Shown here: positions 10,620 to 18,509 of the stretch, piece by piece
Layout of the letters: every line of letters begins with the position of its first letter
Position numbering within the stretch: position 1 is the stretch's first letter
Assembly: GCA_963757125.1 (NCBI GenBank)
Contig: CAVWQP010000004.1
Location: 558,001 to 622,000 of the forward strand
Source: CAVVSD01 sp963757125
GTDB lineage: Bacteria > Actinomycetota > Thermoleophilia > Solirubrobacterales > Solirubrobacteraceae
DNA: 64,000 bases
Direction: 5' to 3'
Notes under the pieces: generated by a model
Seen by the model: the letters and a program-made list of their open reading frames with translations, nothing else
What the model was told of the DNA's origin: nothing
Databases searched by the model: none
Position numbers and translations under genes: made by a program

Positions 10620-11225
10620 GTGTCCGACGAGACCGACGCCTTCGGCCGCCCGCTGAAGCCCGAGGATGAAACCGACGCGTTCGGCGCGCCGGTCGCCGAC
10701 TGGCAGCCTCCGGTCGCCCCGTCCGTCGAGACGACGGCCGACTGGCGTCCGCCGGTCAGCTCCACGCCGGGTCCTCCCGGCGATCCCGCCGGCTGGTGGC
10801 GGCGCGCCGGCGCGGCGGTCCTCGACGGCCTGCTCGTCGGCGTCGTCGCCGTCGTCATCGCCCTCATCGTCAGCTCGGCGTTCGGCGCGAGCGACGACGC
10901 CGAGACCGCGATCGCGGCCTTCATCGGGATCTTCGTCGGGTCGTTCTACTACGGGAACCTCATGAGCCGCCAGGGCGAGATGAACGGCCGCACCTGGGGC
11001 ATGCAGGTGACGGACATCCGCGTCGTCCGCGTCGACGGGGAGCCGATCACGTTCGGCTTCGCGCTCATCCGCGAGATCCTGGTCAAGCAGATCCTCTTCG
11101 GCTATCTCGCCGCCTTCACGCTCTACATCGCCACGCTGCTGAACTACCTGTGGCCGCTGTGGGACTCCAAGAACCGGGCGCTGCACGACCACATCTGCAA
11201 GACGCTCGTGCGCTCCGTCCCCTGA
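10620..11225 (+). CDS. RDD-family membrane protein
   Basis: The 201-residue protein starts with an acidic, Pro-rich N-terminal region containing two copies of an ETDAFGxP motif (residues 3-25). An RDD domain follows (about residues 60-201) with three membrane helices, the WWRRAGAAVLDGLL lead-in, NGRTWGMQVTDIRVV and the closing DSKNRALHDHICKT. RDD proteins include ion antiporters and membrane-anchored factors of unknown role. The GTG at 10620 is preceded at six nt by a TACGCT -10 element, which rejects the longer in-frame reading starting at 10329. It diverges from the acetate operon, but a functional link is not evident. Confidence 0.85.
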   Translation: MSDETDAFGRPLKPEDETDAFGAPVADWQPPVAPSVETTADWRPPVSSTPGPPGDPAGWWRRAGAAVLDGLLVGVVAVVIALIVSSAFGASDDAETAIAAFIGIFVGSFYYGNLMSRQGEMNGRTWGMQVTDIRVVRVDGEPITFGFALIREILVKQILFGYLAAFTLYIATLLNYLWPLWDSKNRALHDHICKTLVRSVP

Positions 11226-11238
11226 GGGGACCGGCGCG

Positions 11239-12244
11239 TCATCGCCCAGGCGTCGCCAGCACGGGATCCAGCCCGGAACGGTCGATGAGATGCGCGACCT
11301 CGTCCGGGTGACCCTCCTCGGCGTGGATCATCGATCGCACCGCGAGCAGCAGCGCGATGTCCAGGAACGCGCCCGCGGCGGCGCCGAACTGCGACTCCAC
11401 GAAGAGGAACACCCGCGTGAGGAGGACCGACACGAGCAGCGAGCGCTCGAACCAGTGGTACGCCGCGACCCGGTCGCGGCGCAGCCGGGCGAGCCCGATG
11501 ACGATGAACGTCGTCGAGACCGCGTAGCAGCAGCTCGTCGCGACGTGCAGGAAGCTGAGGTCGCTCGCGCTCACGAAGCCGATCTCGTGGCCGTGGAGCG
11601 CGACGCCGGCGGCGAGGATCGTGGTCAGCACCGCCACGAACCCGCTCAGGGCGTAGATGACGAAGACCACCGTCACCAGCGTCGCGAAGCGCGGCCAACT
11701 CGTCGCCCGCACGTAGAGCTCCCCGGCGCGCGCGGCCCAGCGCTCGTACGGGCGCGGCGGGGGCGAGGGCAGCCCGTTGAGCTCGGTGAGGAGGTTGCGC
11801 ATCGCGGCCAGCACCGGCACGGTCGTTGTCGTCGGACAGCTCGCGGCCGCGCGCGAGGAACCTGATGAGCAGGAAGATCGCGATGAACACGAGGTAGATG
11901 ACGCCGGCGGCCGGCTTGTAGAAGTAGTTGTTGTCCTCGGTGACGAACTTGCCGAGCTCGTCGATGAAGAACCCGAAGCCGACCCCGCCGAGCAGCGCGG
12001 CCGGGCGCCGCGGGCTGCGCCCGAGGTACATGAGCAGGACCCCGATGGCGAGGGCCATGAAGAGGCCGCCGTACAGCAGGTGCGCGATGTGCAGCCCGCC
12101 GCCGCCGAGCTGCGGGTAGTGCGTCAGCCAGAGCTGCGTGCGGATGACGAGCACCGTCGTGACCGCCGCGATGAGGAACGACTCGAGCAGGCTCACGAAG
12201 TCCGCGTTGCGGGGAGCCCGGGGCCGGAGGCGCGCGGGGATCAT
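11239..12244 (-). CDS. multi-pass membrane protein of unknown function, frameshifted as written
   Basis: The first part (ATG at 12244, about 140 residues) has four hydrophobic helices and then a RELSDDNDR segment; near 11820 the frame changes, and about 185 further residues with another five or so helices follow to a stop at 11239. The first frame has no stop near the junction and runs on as a shadow, while the second frame has only a weak GTG near 11820. A single protein of about 333 residues broken by one extra base is therefore more likely than two genes. The ATG overlaps the stop of the DMT gene (ATGA). I do not recognise the family. Confidence 0.6.
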
Positions 12245-13155
12245 GCGGCGGGTTGGGGTGCGGGGACCTTGGCGCGCATGCCCTGCGTGCCGCCGGCGGG
12301 CTTCGTCGCGGCGCCCTCCCCCTGCGTGCTGGCGAGGACGGCGAGCCCGCCCGACGCGGCGAGGAGCGCGAGGAGGGCGACCGCGATGCTGATCGCGGAG
12401 GTGTCGAGCGACTCCTGCATGATCGTCGTCCCGAGCACGACGGACGTGATCGGATCGGCGGCCATGCACGCCGCGATCGCCGGCGCGAGCACGCCCGTCT
12501 GCAGCGAGAGCTGGCTCAGCGTGAGCGCCACGTAGCCGACCGCGATCAGCCCGTAGAGGTGCCAGTGGGTGAAGATCGACAGGACGGAGTCCGAGAACTG
12601 GTCGCCGACCGTCTTCGTGAGCGCGGCGGTGAGCCCGAAGAGGATCCCGGCCGCGGCGCCGATGACCGCGGCCCTGCGCGCCGGCGGGCCGCCGCGCGCG
12701 ACCACCATGAGCACCGCGGCGGCTCCGATGCACGCGCCGCAGGCGATCATCCACTCGCCGAACGGCGCGTCGTCGCGGCCGCCCGAGGGGTCGGCGACGA
12801 TGAGGAACGCCGCGAGCGCGGCGGTCACGACGAGCGCGGCGACGACGTCCACGCGCCGGACCGTCTGCCCGGTGAGCTTCACGCCGAGCGGCAGGGCGAA
12901 CACGACGCTCGACACCAGCAGCGGCTGCACGACCGCCAGGCGGCCGATCGTCAGGGCGACCGCCTGCGCGGCGAACCCCAGCGCGTCGGCGGCGATCCCC
13001 GCGAGCCACACCGGACGGCGCGCCATCTGGAGCAGCAGCCCGGAGGTGCCGCCCGGCGCGTCGGTGTCGGTCGGATCGTCGAGCCCGGCCTTCTGCTGGA
13101 GGACCGTGCCGAGCGCGAAGAGGAGAGCGGCCACGAGCGCGAGGGCGATCTCCAT
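12241..13155 (-). CDS. DMT-superfamily transporter (NIPA/EamA-like)
   Basis: The 304-residue membrane protein has about nine to ten helices. It begins directly with a hydrophobic helix (MEIALALVAALLFALGTVL) followed by the QQKA motif seen in NIPA-like magnesium-transporter relatives and related DMT proteins. The C-terminal 35 residues are hydrophilic. It lies in a minus-strand operon after the glycosyltransferase, deacetylase and an unknown membrane protein, and overlaps the next gene by 4 nt. In this setting it could move a lipid- or sugar-linked substrate, but that is inference; a cation role is equally possible. Confidence 0.72.
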   Translation of the reverse strand: MEIALALVAALLFALGTVLQQKAGLDDPTDTDAPGGTSGLLLQMARRPVWLAGIAADALGFAAQAVALTIGRLAVVQPLLVSSVVFALPLGVKLTGQTVRRVDVVAALVVTAALAAFLIVADPSGGRDDAPFGEWMIACGACIGAAAVLMVVARGGPPARRAAVIGAAAGILFGLTAALTKTVGDQFSDSVLSIFTHWHLYGLIAVGYVALTLSQLSLQTGVLAPAIAACMAADPITSVVLGTTIMQESLDTSAISIAVALLALLAASGGLAVLASTQGEGAATKPAGGTQGMRAKVPAPQPAA

Positions 13156-13164
13156 GACGCGACG

Positions 13165-13860
13165 CTACAGATCGCGGTCCAGTGGACGTAGATCCGGCGT
13201 GCCGCCAGACCACACCTCGTCGGGCGCCGGCGGCGGGTAGGTCGGCGTGCTCGCGCGGTCGTCGGCGCCCGCCCGGCGCATGTGGCGGTACCAGCGGTGG
13301 TACAGCGGCGCGAGCAGGACGACGACGCCGACGAGGATCGCCAGCCCCGCCAGGAACCACAGCTGCCGGCGCATGAGCTCCCAGCTCCCGTCGACGAGGC
13401 ACGCGAGCGCCACGAGCACGAGTGAGAAGGCGACGCCCAGGTAGTAGTCGAGCGGGAAGCGCCAGATCCACGGGACCTCGAACCACCAGACGTTCCCGCG
13501 GCGGAAGCGCTTCACGGTGTACGCCGGGTTCAGCACGAACCACAGGTAGTCCCAGACGACCGCGAGCACGAAGTACGTCGCGATCGTGCGCAGCTCGCCC
13601 GCGAACGTCCAGTCCACCCCCATGACGTAGGGGAAGTGGAGGATGAGCATCGGGATCGTGAAGGCGTACACGTGGTAGCCCGTCAGCGGCCGCTGCCCCA
13701 TGACGATCCCGTAGATGCGGCCGGTCAGGCCGCGCTTGAGGTACCAGGTCGGCAGCCGCTCGGCCCAGCCGACGCCGCCCTCGATCTCGATCTCGATCCC
13801 CGCGAGCCCGAACGCCCACAGGAACAGCAGGAGGGTGCGCCCGATCTCCAGCTCGTCCAT
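13165..13860 (-). CDS. multi-pass membrane protein of unknown function
   Basis: The 231-residue protein has about six hydrophobic segments with many aromatic residues (for example WWFEVPWIWRFPLDYYLG in the middle) and a hydrophilic Pro-rich tail. I do not recognise a named family. The ATG at 13860 overlaps the last base of the deacetylase stop (TGATG), and an in-frame extension upstream is a shadow of that gene. Its place between a polysaccharide deacetylase and a DMT protein suggests an envelope or glycan role. The gene downstream begins 9 nt after its stop, so this is an internal operon gene. Confidence 0.7.
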   Translation of the reverse strand: MDELEIGRTLLLFLWAFGLAGIEIEIEGGVGWAERLPTWYLKRGLTGRIYGIVMGQRPLTGYHVYAFTIPMLILHFPYVMGVDWTFAGELRTIATYFVLAVVWDYLWFVLNPAYTVKRFRRGNVWWFEVPWIWRFPLDYYLGVAFSLVLVALACLVDGSWELMRRQLWFLAGLAILVGVVVLLAPLYHRWYRHMRRAGADDRASTPTYPPPAPDEVWSGGTPDLRPLDRDL

Positions 13861-14600
13861 CAGCGGCCCGCGGCGACGAGCTCCGGGACCGTCACGAACT
13901 CGTAGCCCAGCGGCACGTAGTGCTCGAGGACCGCCTCGGTGGTCTCGATGGACTTGTGCCGGTCCGCGGTCGGCTCGGTGTTCGAGCCGTCGTGCAGCAG
14001 GATGATGTCCCCCTCGCCGGCGTGCAGGCAGCGGCGGGTGATCCGCTTGGCCGTCGTGTGCGCGCGCCAGTCGTAGCCGGTGATCGACCACGTGACCGGC
14101 ACGTAGCCCTCGGCGCGCATCGTCCGCAGCGTGCCCGGTCGCCGGCGGCCGTAGGGCGGGCGCATGAGCATCGCGCCGTCGACGGTGGAGAACCGCTCGC
14201 CCGACGCCTCGACCGCCTCCCGGCAGGTGCGCAGCTCCTCGCGGATCCGGGCCGCGCCGTGCGCCGGCATGGACGGGTGCGTGAACGTGTGGTTGCCGAT
14301 GGCGTGGCCCGCGGCGACGGTCCGCCGGATGAGCTCCGGCTCGCGCTCGGCCCACTTGCCGATGAGGAAGAACGTCGCCTTCGCGTCGTAGCGCGCGAGC
14401 AGCTCGAGCAGCCCCGGGGTGCGCTCGGGGTTCGGGCCGTCGTCGTAGGTCAGCGCGATGCGCTTGCCCGCCCCGCGCTCGCGGTGGATCGTCGCGCCGT
14501 AGATCTGCGCCGTGGGGTACTGGCCCCCGTAGACCGCGACGCCGGCGGCGGCCGCGGTGGTGGCCCCGGCCGCGATGGCGAGCGTCCCCTTCGTGTTCAT
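13860..14600 (-). CDS. polysaccharide deacetylase (NodB homology domain)
   Basis: NodB-type enzymes remove acetyl groups from envelope glycans such as peptidoglycan or chitin-like polymers. The 246-residue protein has an N-terminal membrane anchor or signal (residues 5-25), then motif 1 TYDDGPNPE (catalytic Asp and metal Asp), motif 2 GNHTFTHP (metal His pair), motif 3 RPPYGRRR, motif 4 WSITGYDW and motif 5 LLHDG. All catalytic motifs are present, so activity is expected outside the membrane. It overlaps the preceding glycosyltransferase by 4 nt (ATGA) and the following membrane gene by 1 nt, indicating tight coupling. Confidence 0.93.
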   Translation of the reverse strand: MNTKGTLAIAAGATTAAAAGVAVYGGQYPTAQIYGATIHRERGAGKRIALTYDDGPNPERTPGLLELLARYDAKATFFLIGKWAEREPELIRRTVAAGHAIGNHTFTHPSMPAHGAARIREELRTCREAVEASGERFSTVDGAMLMRPPYGRRRPGTLRTMRAEGYVPVTWSITGYDWRAHTTAKRITRRCLHAGEGDIILLHDGSNTEPTADRHKSIETTEAVLEHYVPLGYEFVTVPELVAAGR

Positions 14601-15712
14601 GCCTTCTGCCTCTTCCTCGCCTGTCGTCGTGCGCGGGCCCGCTCGCGGCGCGTGTCGGCACCGGCCGCGAGCACTCGTGTCTCGATCTCCGCGAGCGCCT
14701 CGCGATTGCCGTCCTGCTCGTACGCCTCGAGCGTCTCGTGGAAGCCGTCGAGACCGTCCAGGAACGCCGCCATCGTCGCCGGGTCGGCGGTCGGCGCGCA
14801 GATGCCGAAGCCCTCGCGCTCGAGGTAGCGGGCGTTCATGAGCTGCTCGAACTGCCCGCGCAGGGGGACCGAGAGGACCGGCTTGCCGAGGTACACCGCC
14901 TCGCTGAGCAGCGAGAAGCCGCCGCCGGTGACCACGCCGCGCGCGGTCACCAGGTCCTCGAGGAAGCCGTCGACCGATCGCGCGCAGAACTGGATGGCGC
15001 CGTCGGTGGTGCCGACCCGCGGGCCGTCGCGCATGCCGTACAGGCGGCAGGGCACGCCGGTCTCGCGCAGCACGTCGATGAGCTCCTCATTGCCGCCCGA
15101 GTAGACGACGAGGTGGTCGCCGCGCGTCGGCGTCGCGTCGACGATCGCCGGCCGCACGATCGGCGGCACGAGCGACGTGCGGCCGCGCAGCAGCGGCGGC
15201 TCGAAGAACGTCGTGATGACGTAGTCGCCTGCGGTCGGGACCATCGCCCGGGTCACCGCGCGGGCGATGCGGAAGTCCTCGCGCGCGCCCTCGACGATCG
15301 CCTCGTCGTGGTGGCAGCGGTCGATCATGTGGATGTTGTCGACGCAGACCAGCGGGGTGCGCGACCACCGCGCGTAGATGCCGGAGAGCGGCTCGAAGTC
15401 GGTGACGACGACGTCGGGCTCCCACTCGTCGACCGTCTCCATCCACGTCCGCACGCTGCCGGGGAGCTCGCGGCGCATGGCGGTCATCGTGTGGGTGACC
15501 GAGGCCCAGCGCCGGATCTCACCGTCCTCCATCGCGAACGACGGCCCGAAGACCTCGTTGACGTCGCCGAGCCGGTCGCCGAGGTACCGGAACGCGGCGC
15601 CCGACGCCATGACGCGCACGTCGTGCCCGCTCGCCTGGAGGCCCCCGATGGACACCTCGGAGCGGGTCGCGTGCCCGAGCCCCTCGCCGTTCACGCCGTA
15701 CAGGACACGCAC
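14597..15712 (-). CDS. GT-B glycosyltransferase (MJ1255/VC2487-like)
   Basis: The 371-residue protein resembles the MJ1255/VC2487 group of GT-B glycosyltransferases. Its N-terminus is MRVLYGVNGEGLGHATRSE, with the GxGHxxR acceptor-side motif, and the C-terminal half holds GGGFSLLSEAVYLGKPVLSVP, the nucleotide-sugar-binding loop. The last 25 residues are Arg-rich. It is the first gene of the minus-strand envelope operon and overlaps the polysaccharide deacetylase by 4 nt, suggesting that the deacetylase acts on the sugar it adds. Donor and acceptor are unknown. Only the C-terminal tail is unusual. Confidence 0.85.
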   Translation of the reverse strand: MRVLYGVNGEGLGHATRSEVSIGGLQASGHDVRVMASGAAFRYLGDRLGDVNEVFGPSFAMEDGEIRRWASVTHTMTAMRRELPGSVRTWMETVDEWEPDVVVTDFEPLSGIYARWSRTPLVCVDNIHMIDRCHHDEAIVEGAREDFRIARAVTRAMVPTAGDYVITTFFEPPLLRGRTSLVPPIVRPAIVDATPTRGDHLVVYSGGNEELIDVLRETGVPCRLYGMRDGPRVGTTDGAIQFCARSVDGFLEDLVTARGVVTGGGFSLLSEAVYLGKPVLSVPLRGQFEQLMNARYLEREGFGICAPTADPATMAAFLDGLDGFHETLEAYEQDGNREALAEIETRVLAAGADTRRERARARRQARKRQKA

Positions 15713-15762
15713 CTGGAGAACCTACCTTTCCCCCGCGCTCGAAGCGAACGGGCCGGCCTGCG

Positions 15763-15768
15763 TAGAGT
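15763..15768 (+). promoter_or_regulatory. -10 element of the AIM24 gene
   Basis: TAGAGT ends six nt before ATG 15775. With the divergent glycosyltransferase starting at 15712, the whole promoter must fit in 62 nt. A leaderless transcript is likely. Confidence 0.5.
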
Positions 15769-15774
15769 CGCCGG

Positions 15775-16452
15775 ATGCAAGTCGAGATCCGCCACAGCCC
15801 GTCGTTCGCCCTCGGACGCCTCACCCTCGCCGGCGGCGAGGTGGCGCGGGTCGAGTCCGGCGCCATGGCCGCCCACTCCGCGGGCGTGCACCTGGACGCG
15901 AAGATGGAGGGCGGGCTCATGAAGTCGCTGCGCCGCAGCGTGCTGGGCGGCGAGTCGCTGTTCATGTCGACCTACACGGCGCCCGACGAGGGCGGCTGGG
16001 TCGACGTCGCCCCGCGGCTGCCCGGCGACGTGTTCACCGCCGAGGTCGACGGGACGTACATCCTCACGCGCGGGGCGTTCCTCGCCTGCTCGGCGGAGCT
16101 CCAGCTCGACACCAAGTGGGGCGGGTTCGGGAACCTGTTCGGCGGCGAGGGCGGCTTCCTCGTCCACATGACCGGCACGGGCACACTCGTGGGCTCCTGC
16201 TACGGCGCGCTCGACCGCCAGGTCCTCGCGCCCGGCGAGACCATCACGGTCGACTCCGGGCACCTCGTCTCCTACGACGAGGGGATCCAGATCAGCGCGC
16301 GCAAGGCCGCCAAGGGCCTGGTGCGGACGGCGAAGACCAGCGAGGACCTCGTCTTCGACGTGACCGGGCCGGGCGAGGTCACGACGCAGAGCCGCAGCCC
16401 CGACGAGTTCGTCGAGTGGATCATCCCGCTGCTCCCCTTCTCGCGGAGCTAG
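15775..16452 (+). CDS. AIM24/TIGR00266-family protein
   Basis: The 225-residue protein matches the AIM24 (TIGR00266) family, a duplicated beta-sandwich/TRAP-like fold of unknown biochemical role. It starts MQVEIRHSPSF and has the family's LSRTYTAPDEGGWVDVAP-like centre, GDVFTAEVDG, GFLVHMTGTGTL and LSxDSGHLVSYD-like segments; Gly-rich turns (GGFGNLFGGEGG) are typical. No signal or membrane helix is visible, so it is probably cytosolic. The start is fixed by the -10 hexamer six nt upstream. Its end overlaps the convergent gene's stop by 4 nt. No operon partner suggests a role. Confidence 0.88.
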   Translation: MQVEIRHSPSFALGRLTLAGGEVARVESGAMAAHSAGVHLDAKMEGGLMKSLRRSVLGGESLFMSTYTAPDEGGWVDVAPRLPGDVFTAEVDGTYILTRGAFLACSAELQLDTKWGGFGNLFGGEGGFLVHMTGTGTLVGSCYGALDRQVLAPGETITVDSGHLVSYDEGIQISARKAAKGLVRTAKTSEDLVFDVTGPGEVTTQSRSPDEFVEWIIPLLPFSRS

Positions 16453-17393
16453 CGGCCCTTGCGGCGGCGCTTGCGCGAGCCTGAGCGCGGCGTCGTCGTC
16501 GCCGGCTCGTCGTCGCGGGGGTCGCTCGGATCGTCGGCCGGAAGCTCGTCCGCCTCGGGATCCTCCCCGCGCGCGAGGGCCGCGCGCCGCTCGCGCATCT
16601 CCTGCTGCGAGGGCCACGGCTGGGCGGTCCCGGTCTCCCAGGCGGGCGGCCGCCCCCCGATCCACTTCCCGAGGAACATGAGCCCGAGGGCGATGAGGAA
16701 GAACGACCGGATGATGCCGGGCTGGTCGATCGGCAGCACGAGCAGCAGGCCGGACAGGATCCCGAGGACCCCGAAGAACCGCGTCAGCAGCCCGGTGCGC
16801 ATCGCGTTGAGGCAGATGATCACCAGCGCGAGCGCGAGGCCGAAGCGGCCCAGCTGGTAGATGACCGTCGCGGCCTGGACGGCCGGGCCGGAGACGGCGT
16901 CGCGCGCAGCGCCGCTCGTCTGGACCGCCTCGTCGGCGAACGACTTCGCGTCCAGCGAGAAGGCGATCGTGTAGACGAGGAACCCGACGCCGGAGGCGAT
17001 GCAGCCCGTGACCGTCGCGATGATGCCCGCGCGGCCCATCTTCGGGTTGCGCGCCTGGATGGCCAGGAACAGGTACCGCAGCGGGAACAGCATGAGCAGC
17101 GACGCGATCGCGACGAGGATGCCGCCGAGCGCCTGGGCTGCCACGTGGTCGCCGATCCAGTCGACCTGCTGCGCGAGGATGCCCGGCGGCAGGTCCCGGC
17201 CGGCGAGCGAGTCGCTCAGCGCGGGCAGCAGCGTGATGACGTCGTCGGAGTCGTTCGGCAGCTGGTTGCTGACGATCGTGCTCGCGATGCCGCCGCCCAG
17301 CGTCGCGGCGCCGGCGGCGATCGCGGCGACCGCGGCACGGCCGCGCTCCTTCTCCTCGCGCGCGAGGGCAGCCTCTGGCGAGATGTCTGCCAT
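16449..17393 (-). CDS. multi-pass membrane protein of unknown function with basic tail
   Basis: The 314-residue protein has about six membrane helices between residues 18 and 240, then a hydrophilic tail rich in Glu/Asp/Pro that ends in a run of Arg and Lys (RKRRRKGR). I do not recognise a family. The ATG at 17393 begins MADISPEAALAREEKERGR, a charged lead before helix 1. A TACACT hexamer lies about 45 nt upstream on the minus strand, in line with a short-leader transcript. It converges on the AIM24 gene with a 4-nt overlap; the tail might bind nucleic acid or acidic lipids, but that is a guess. Confidence 0.7.
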   Translation of the reverse strand: MADISPEAALAREEKERGRAAVAAIAAGAATLGGGIASTIVSNQLPNDSDDVITLLPALSDSLAGRDLPPGILAQQVDWIGDHVAAQALGGILVAIASLLMLFPLRYLFLAIQARNPKMGRAGIIATVTGCIASGVGFLVYTIAFSLDAKSFADEAVQTSGAARDAVSGPAVQAATVIYQLGRFGLALALVIICLNAMRTGLLTRFFGVLGILSGLLLVLPIDQPGIIRSFFLIALGLMFLGKWIGGRPPAWETGTAQPWPSQQEMRERRAALARGEDPEADELPADDPSDPRDDEPATTTPRSGSRKRRRKGR

Positions 17394-17444
17394 CAGCGGA
17401 GCGGCGCGCAGCGGTGCGGGGCGGGCACGGGTTCCGCAGTGTAG

Positions 17445-18167
17445 TCAGTGGCCTCCGAGGGCCGCGAGGACGTCGCCGTCCATGCGCTGCGACGCCGTCG
17501 GGACCAGTCCCGCCGCCTCGTCCGCCGCTCGGACCACGTGCGGCGGGGTCTCCGGGCCGGTGACGAAGACCACCGGCACGTCGATGCCGCGCAGCTCGCG
17601 GCGGCTGGGCGACCACGTCGCCAGGCCCGCGTAGTCCGCGAAGAACCCGCGCGGCGAGGCCTGCCCCCGCTCGAGCTCCTCCGCGGTCGCGCGCGGGCCG
17701 AGCCAGTGCGCGATCGCGGCCGCGGGGCCGCCGTCGCGCAGCGCCTCCTCGAGCTGCTGGCGCTGCAGCGCGAGCGCCTCGTTGGCCTCGGGCACGAACG
17801 CGAGCAGCGGCGCGTCGCACAGCACCGCGGACGCGATGAGCGCGGGACGGCGGACCAGCAGGTCCAGCGCGACGAGCGCCCCGAACCCGAAGCCCACGAT
17901 GCGCACGGGCGCCGCATCCAGCGCCTGCAGCAGCGCAGCGGCGTCCTCGCCCTGCTCCTGCACCGTCGTGGCCGCGTAGGGCTCCGGCGCGCCCGACCCG
18001 CCGTAGCCGCGGCGATCGTGGGCGATCACCCGCCCTGCGAGCTGCGAGCGGAGCGCCCTGCTGCCGCCCGCGCCCGACGCCATCTCGTGCACGACGAGCG
18101 TGGTGGGCGGGTCCGTGCCCTCGTCCTCATAGGCCAGCTCGACGCCGGCGCCCTCGACCGTCGGCAT
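17445..18167 (-). CDS. alpha/beta-hydrolase-fold protein lacking the nucleophile
   Basis: The 240-residue protein has an alpha/beta-hydrolase layout: an oxyanion-side VVHEMASGAGG near residue 27, a HDRRGYGGSG turn and the nucleophile elbow near residue 95. In the elbow, however, the expected GxSxG reads GFGFG, so the Ser nucleophile is replaced by Gly; the codons are clean with no sign of a frameshift. A late Asp (VTGPE region) and a C-terminal GGH remain. It may be a binding protein or pseudo-enzyme. ATG 18167 is chosen because TAGGGT ends seven nt upstream; an in-frame ATG at 18203 would lie beyond the promoter. Confidence 0.78.
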   Translation of the reverse strand: MPTVEGAGVELAYEDEGTDPPTTLVVHEMASGAGGSRALRSQLAGRVIAHDRRGYGGSGAPEPYAATTVQEQGEDAAALLQALDAAPVRIVGFGFGALVALDLLVRRPALIASAVLCDAPLLAFVPEANEALALQRQQLEEALRDGGPAAAIAHWLGPRATAEELERGQASPRGFFADYAGLATWSPSRRELRGIDVPVVFVTGPETPPHVVRAADEAAGLVPTASQRMDGDVLAALGGH

Positions 18168-18174
18168 TGCGCCG

Positions 18175-18216
18175 ACCCTAGTACGCGAGGGCGGACTGTG
18201 CACGAGCTTCTACGAT
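18175..18216. promoter_or_regulatory. compact divergent promoters with -10 elements on both strands
   Basis: On the minus strand TAGGGT (18175-18180) ends 7 nt before ATG 18167. On the plus strand TACGAT (18211-18216) ends 6 nt before ATG 18223. Only 55 nt separate the two start codons, so both transcripts are probably leaderless. Confidence 0.5.
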
Positions 18217-18222
18217 GGGGGC

Positions 18223-18492
18223 ATGGAAGGTGGATTCGGAGGACTCTTCGGCGACCCGGACGAGCTTCAGCGCCGTATGGCGGAGTTCGCCGAGCAGATG
18301 CAGGGTCAGCAGAAGCTGGCCTGGGCTGACAACGCCATCAAGCTGGCGGTCGACATGACCGTCGCGGCCATCAACCGCATGAACGTGCAGGGCACGACCG
18401 ATCAGCAGGCGGAGCAGATCCGCTCGGTGATCGCGACGGTCTTCCCTGAGGCCGTCACCCTCGTGCGCGAGGCGCGCGAGGGCCTGCAGTAG
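18223..18492 (+). CDS. small conserved-looking protein of unknown function (89 residues)
   Basis: The protein starts MEGGFGGLFGDPDELQRRM and is mostly helical by composition, with amphipathic stretches at residues 13-35 and 60-88 and no membrane segment. The Gly-rich head followed by a Gln/Glu/Met-rich helix recalls small nucleoid- or chaperone-associated proteins, but I cannot name the family. A -10 hexamer six nt before the ATG and its placement between two clear genes support expression. It ends 17 nt before the stop of the convergent UPF0104 gene. Confidence 0.7.
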   Translation: MEGGFGGLFGDPDELQRRMAEFAEQMQGQQKLAWADNAIKLAVDMTVAAINRMNVQGTTDQQAEQIRSVIATVFPEAVTLVREAREGLQ

Positions 18493-18509
18493 CCCTGCGG
18501 CACCCCTGA

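Noticed and set aside
11144..13819. An 891-codon minus-strand open frame covering several genes
   Set aside because: It merges pieces of at least three genes in different frames; most of it is a shadow of high-GC coding DNA. Only its part at about 11820-12244 is real.
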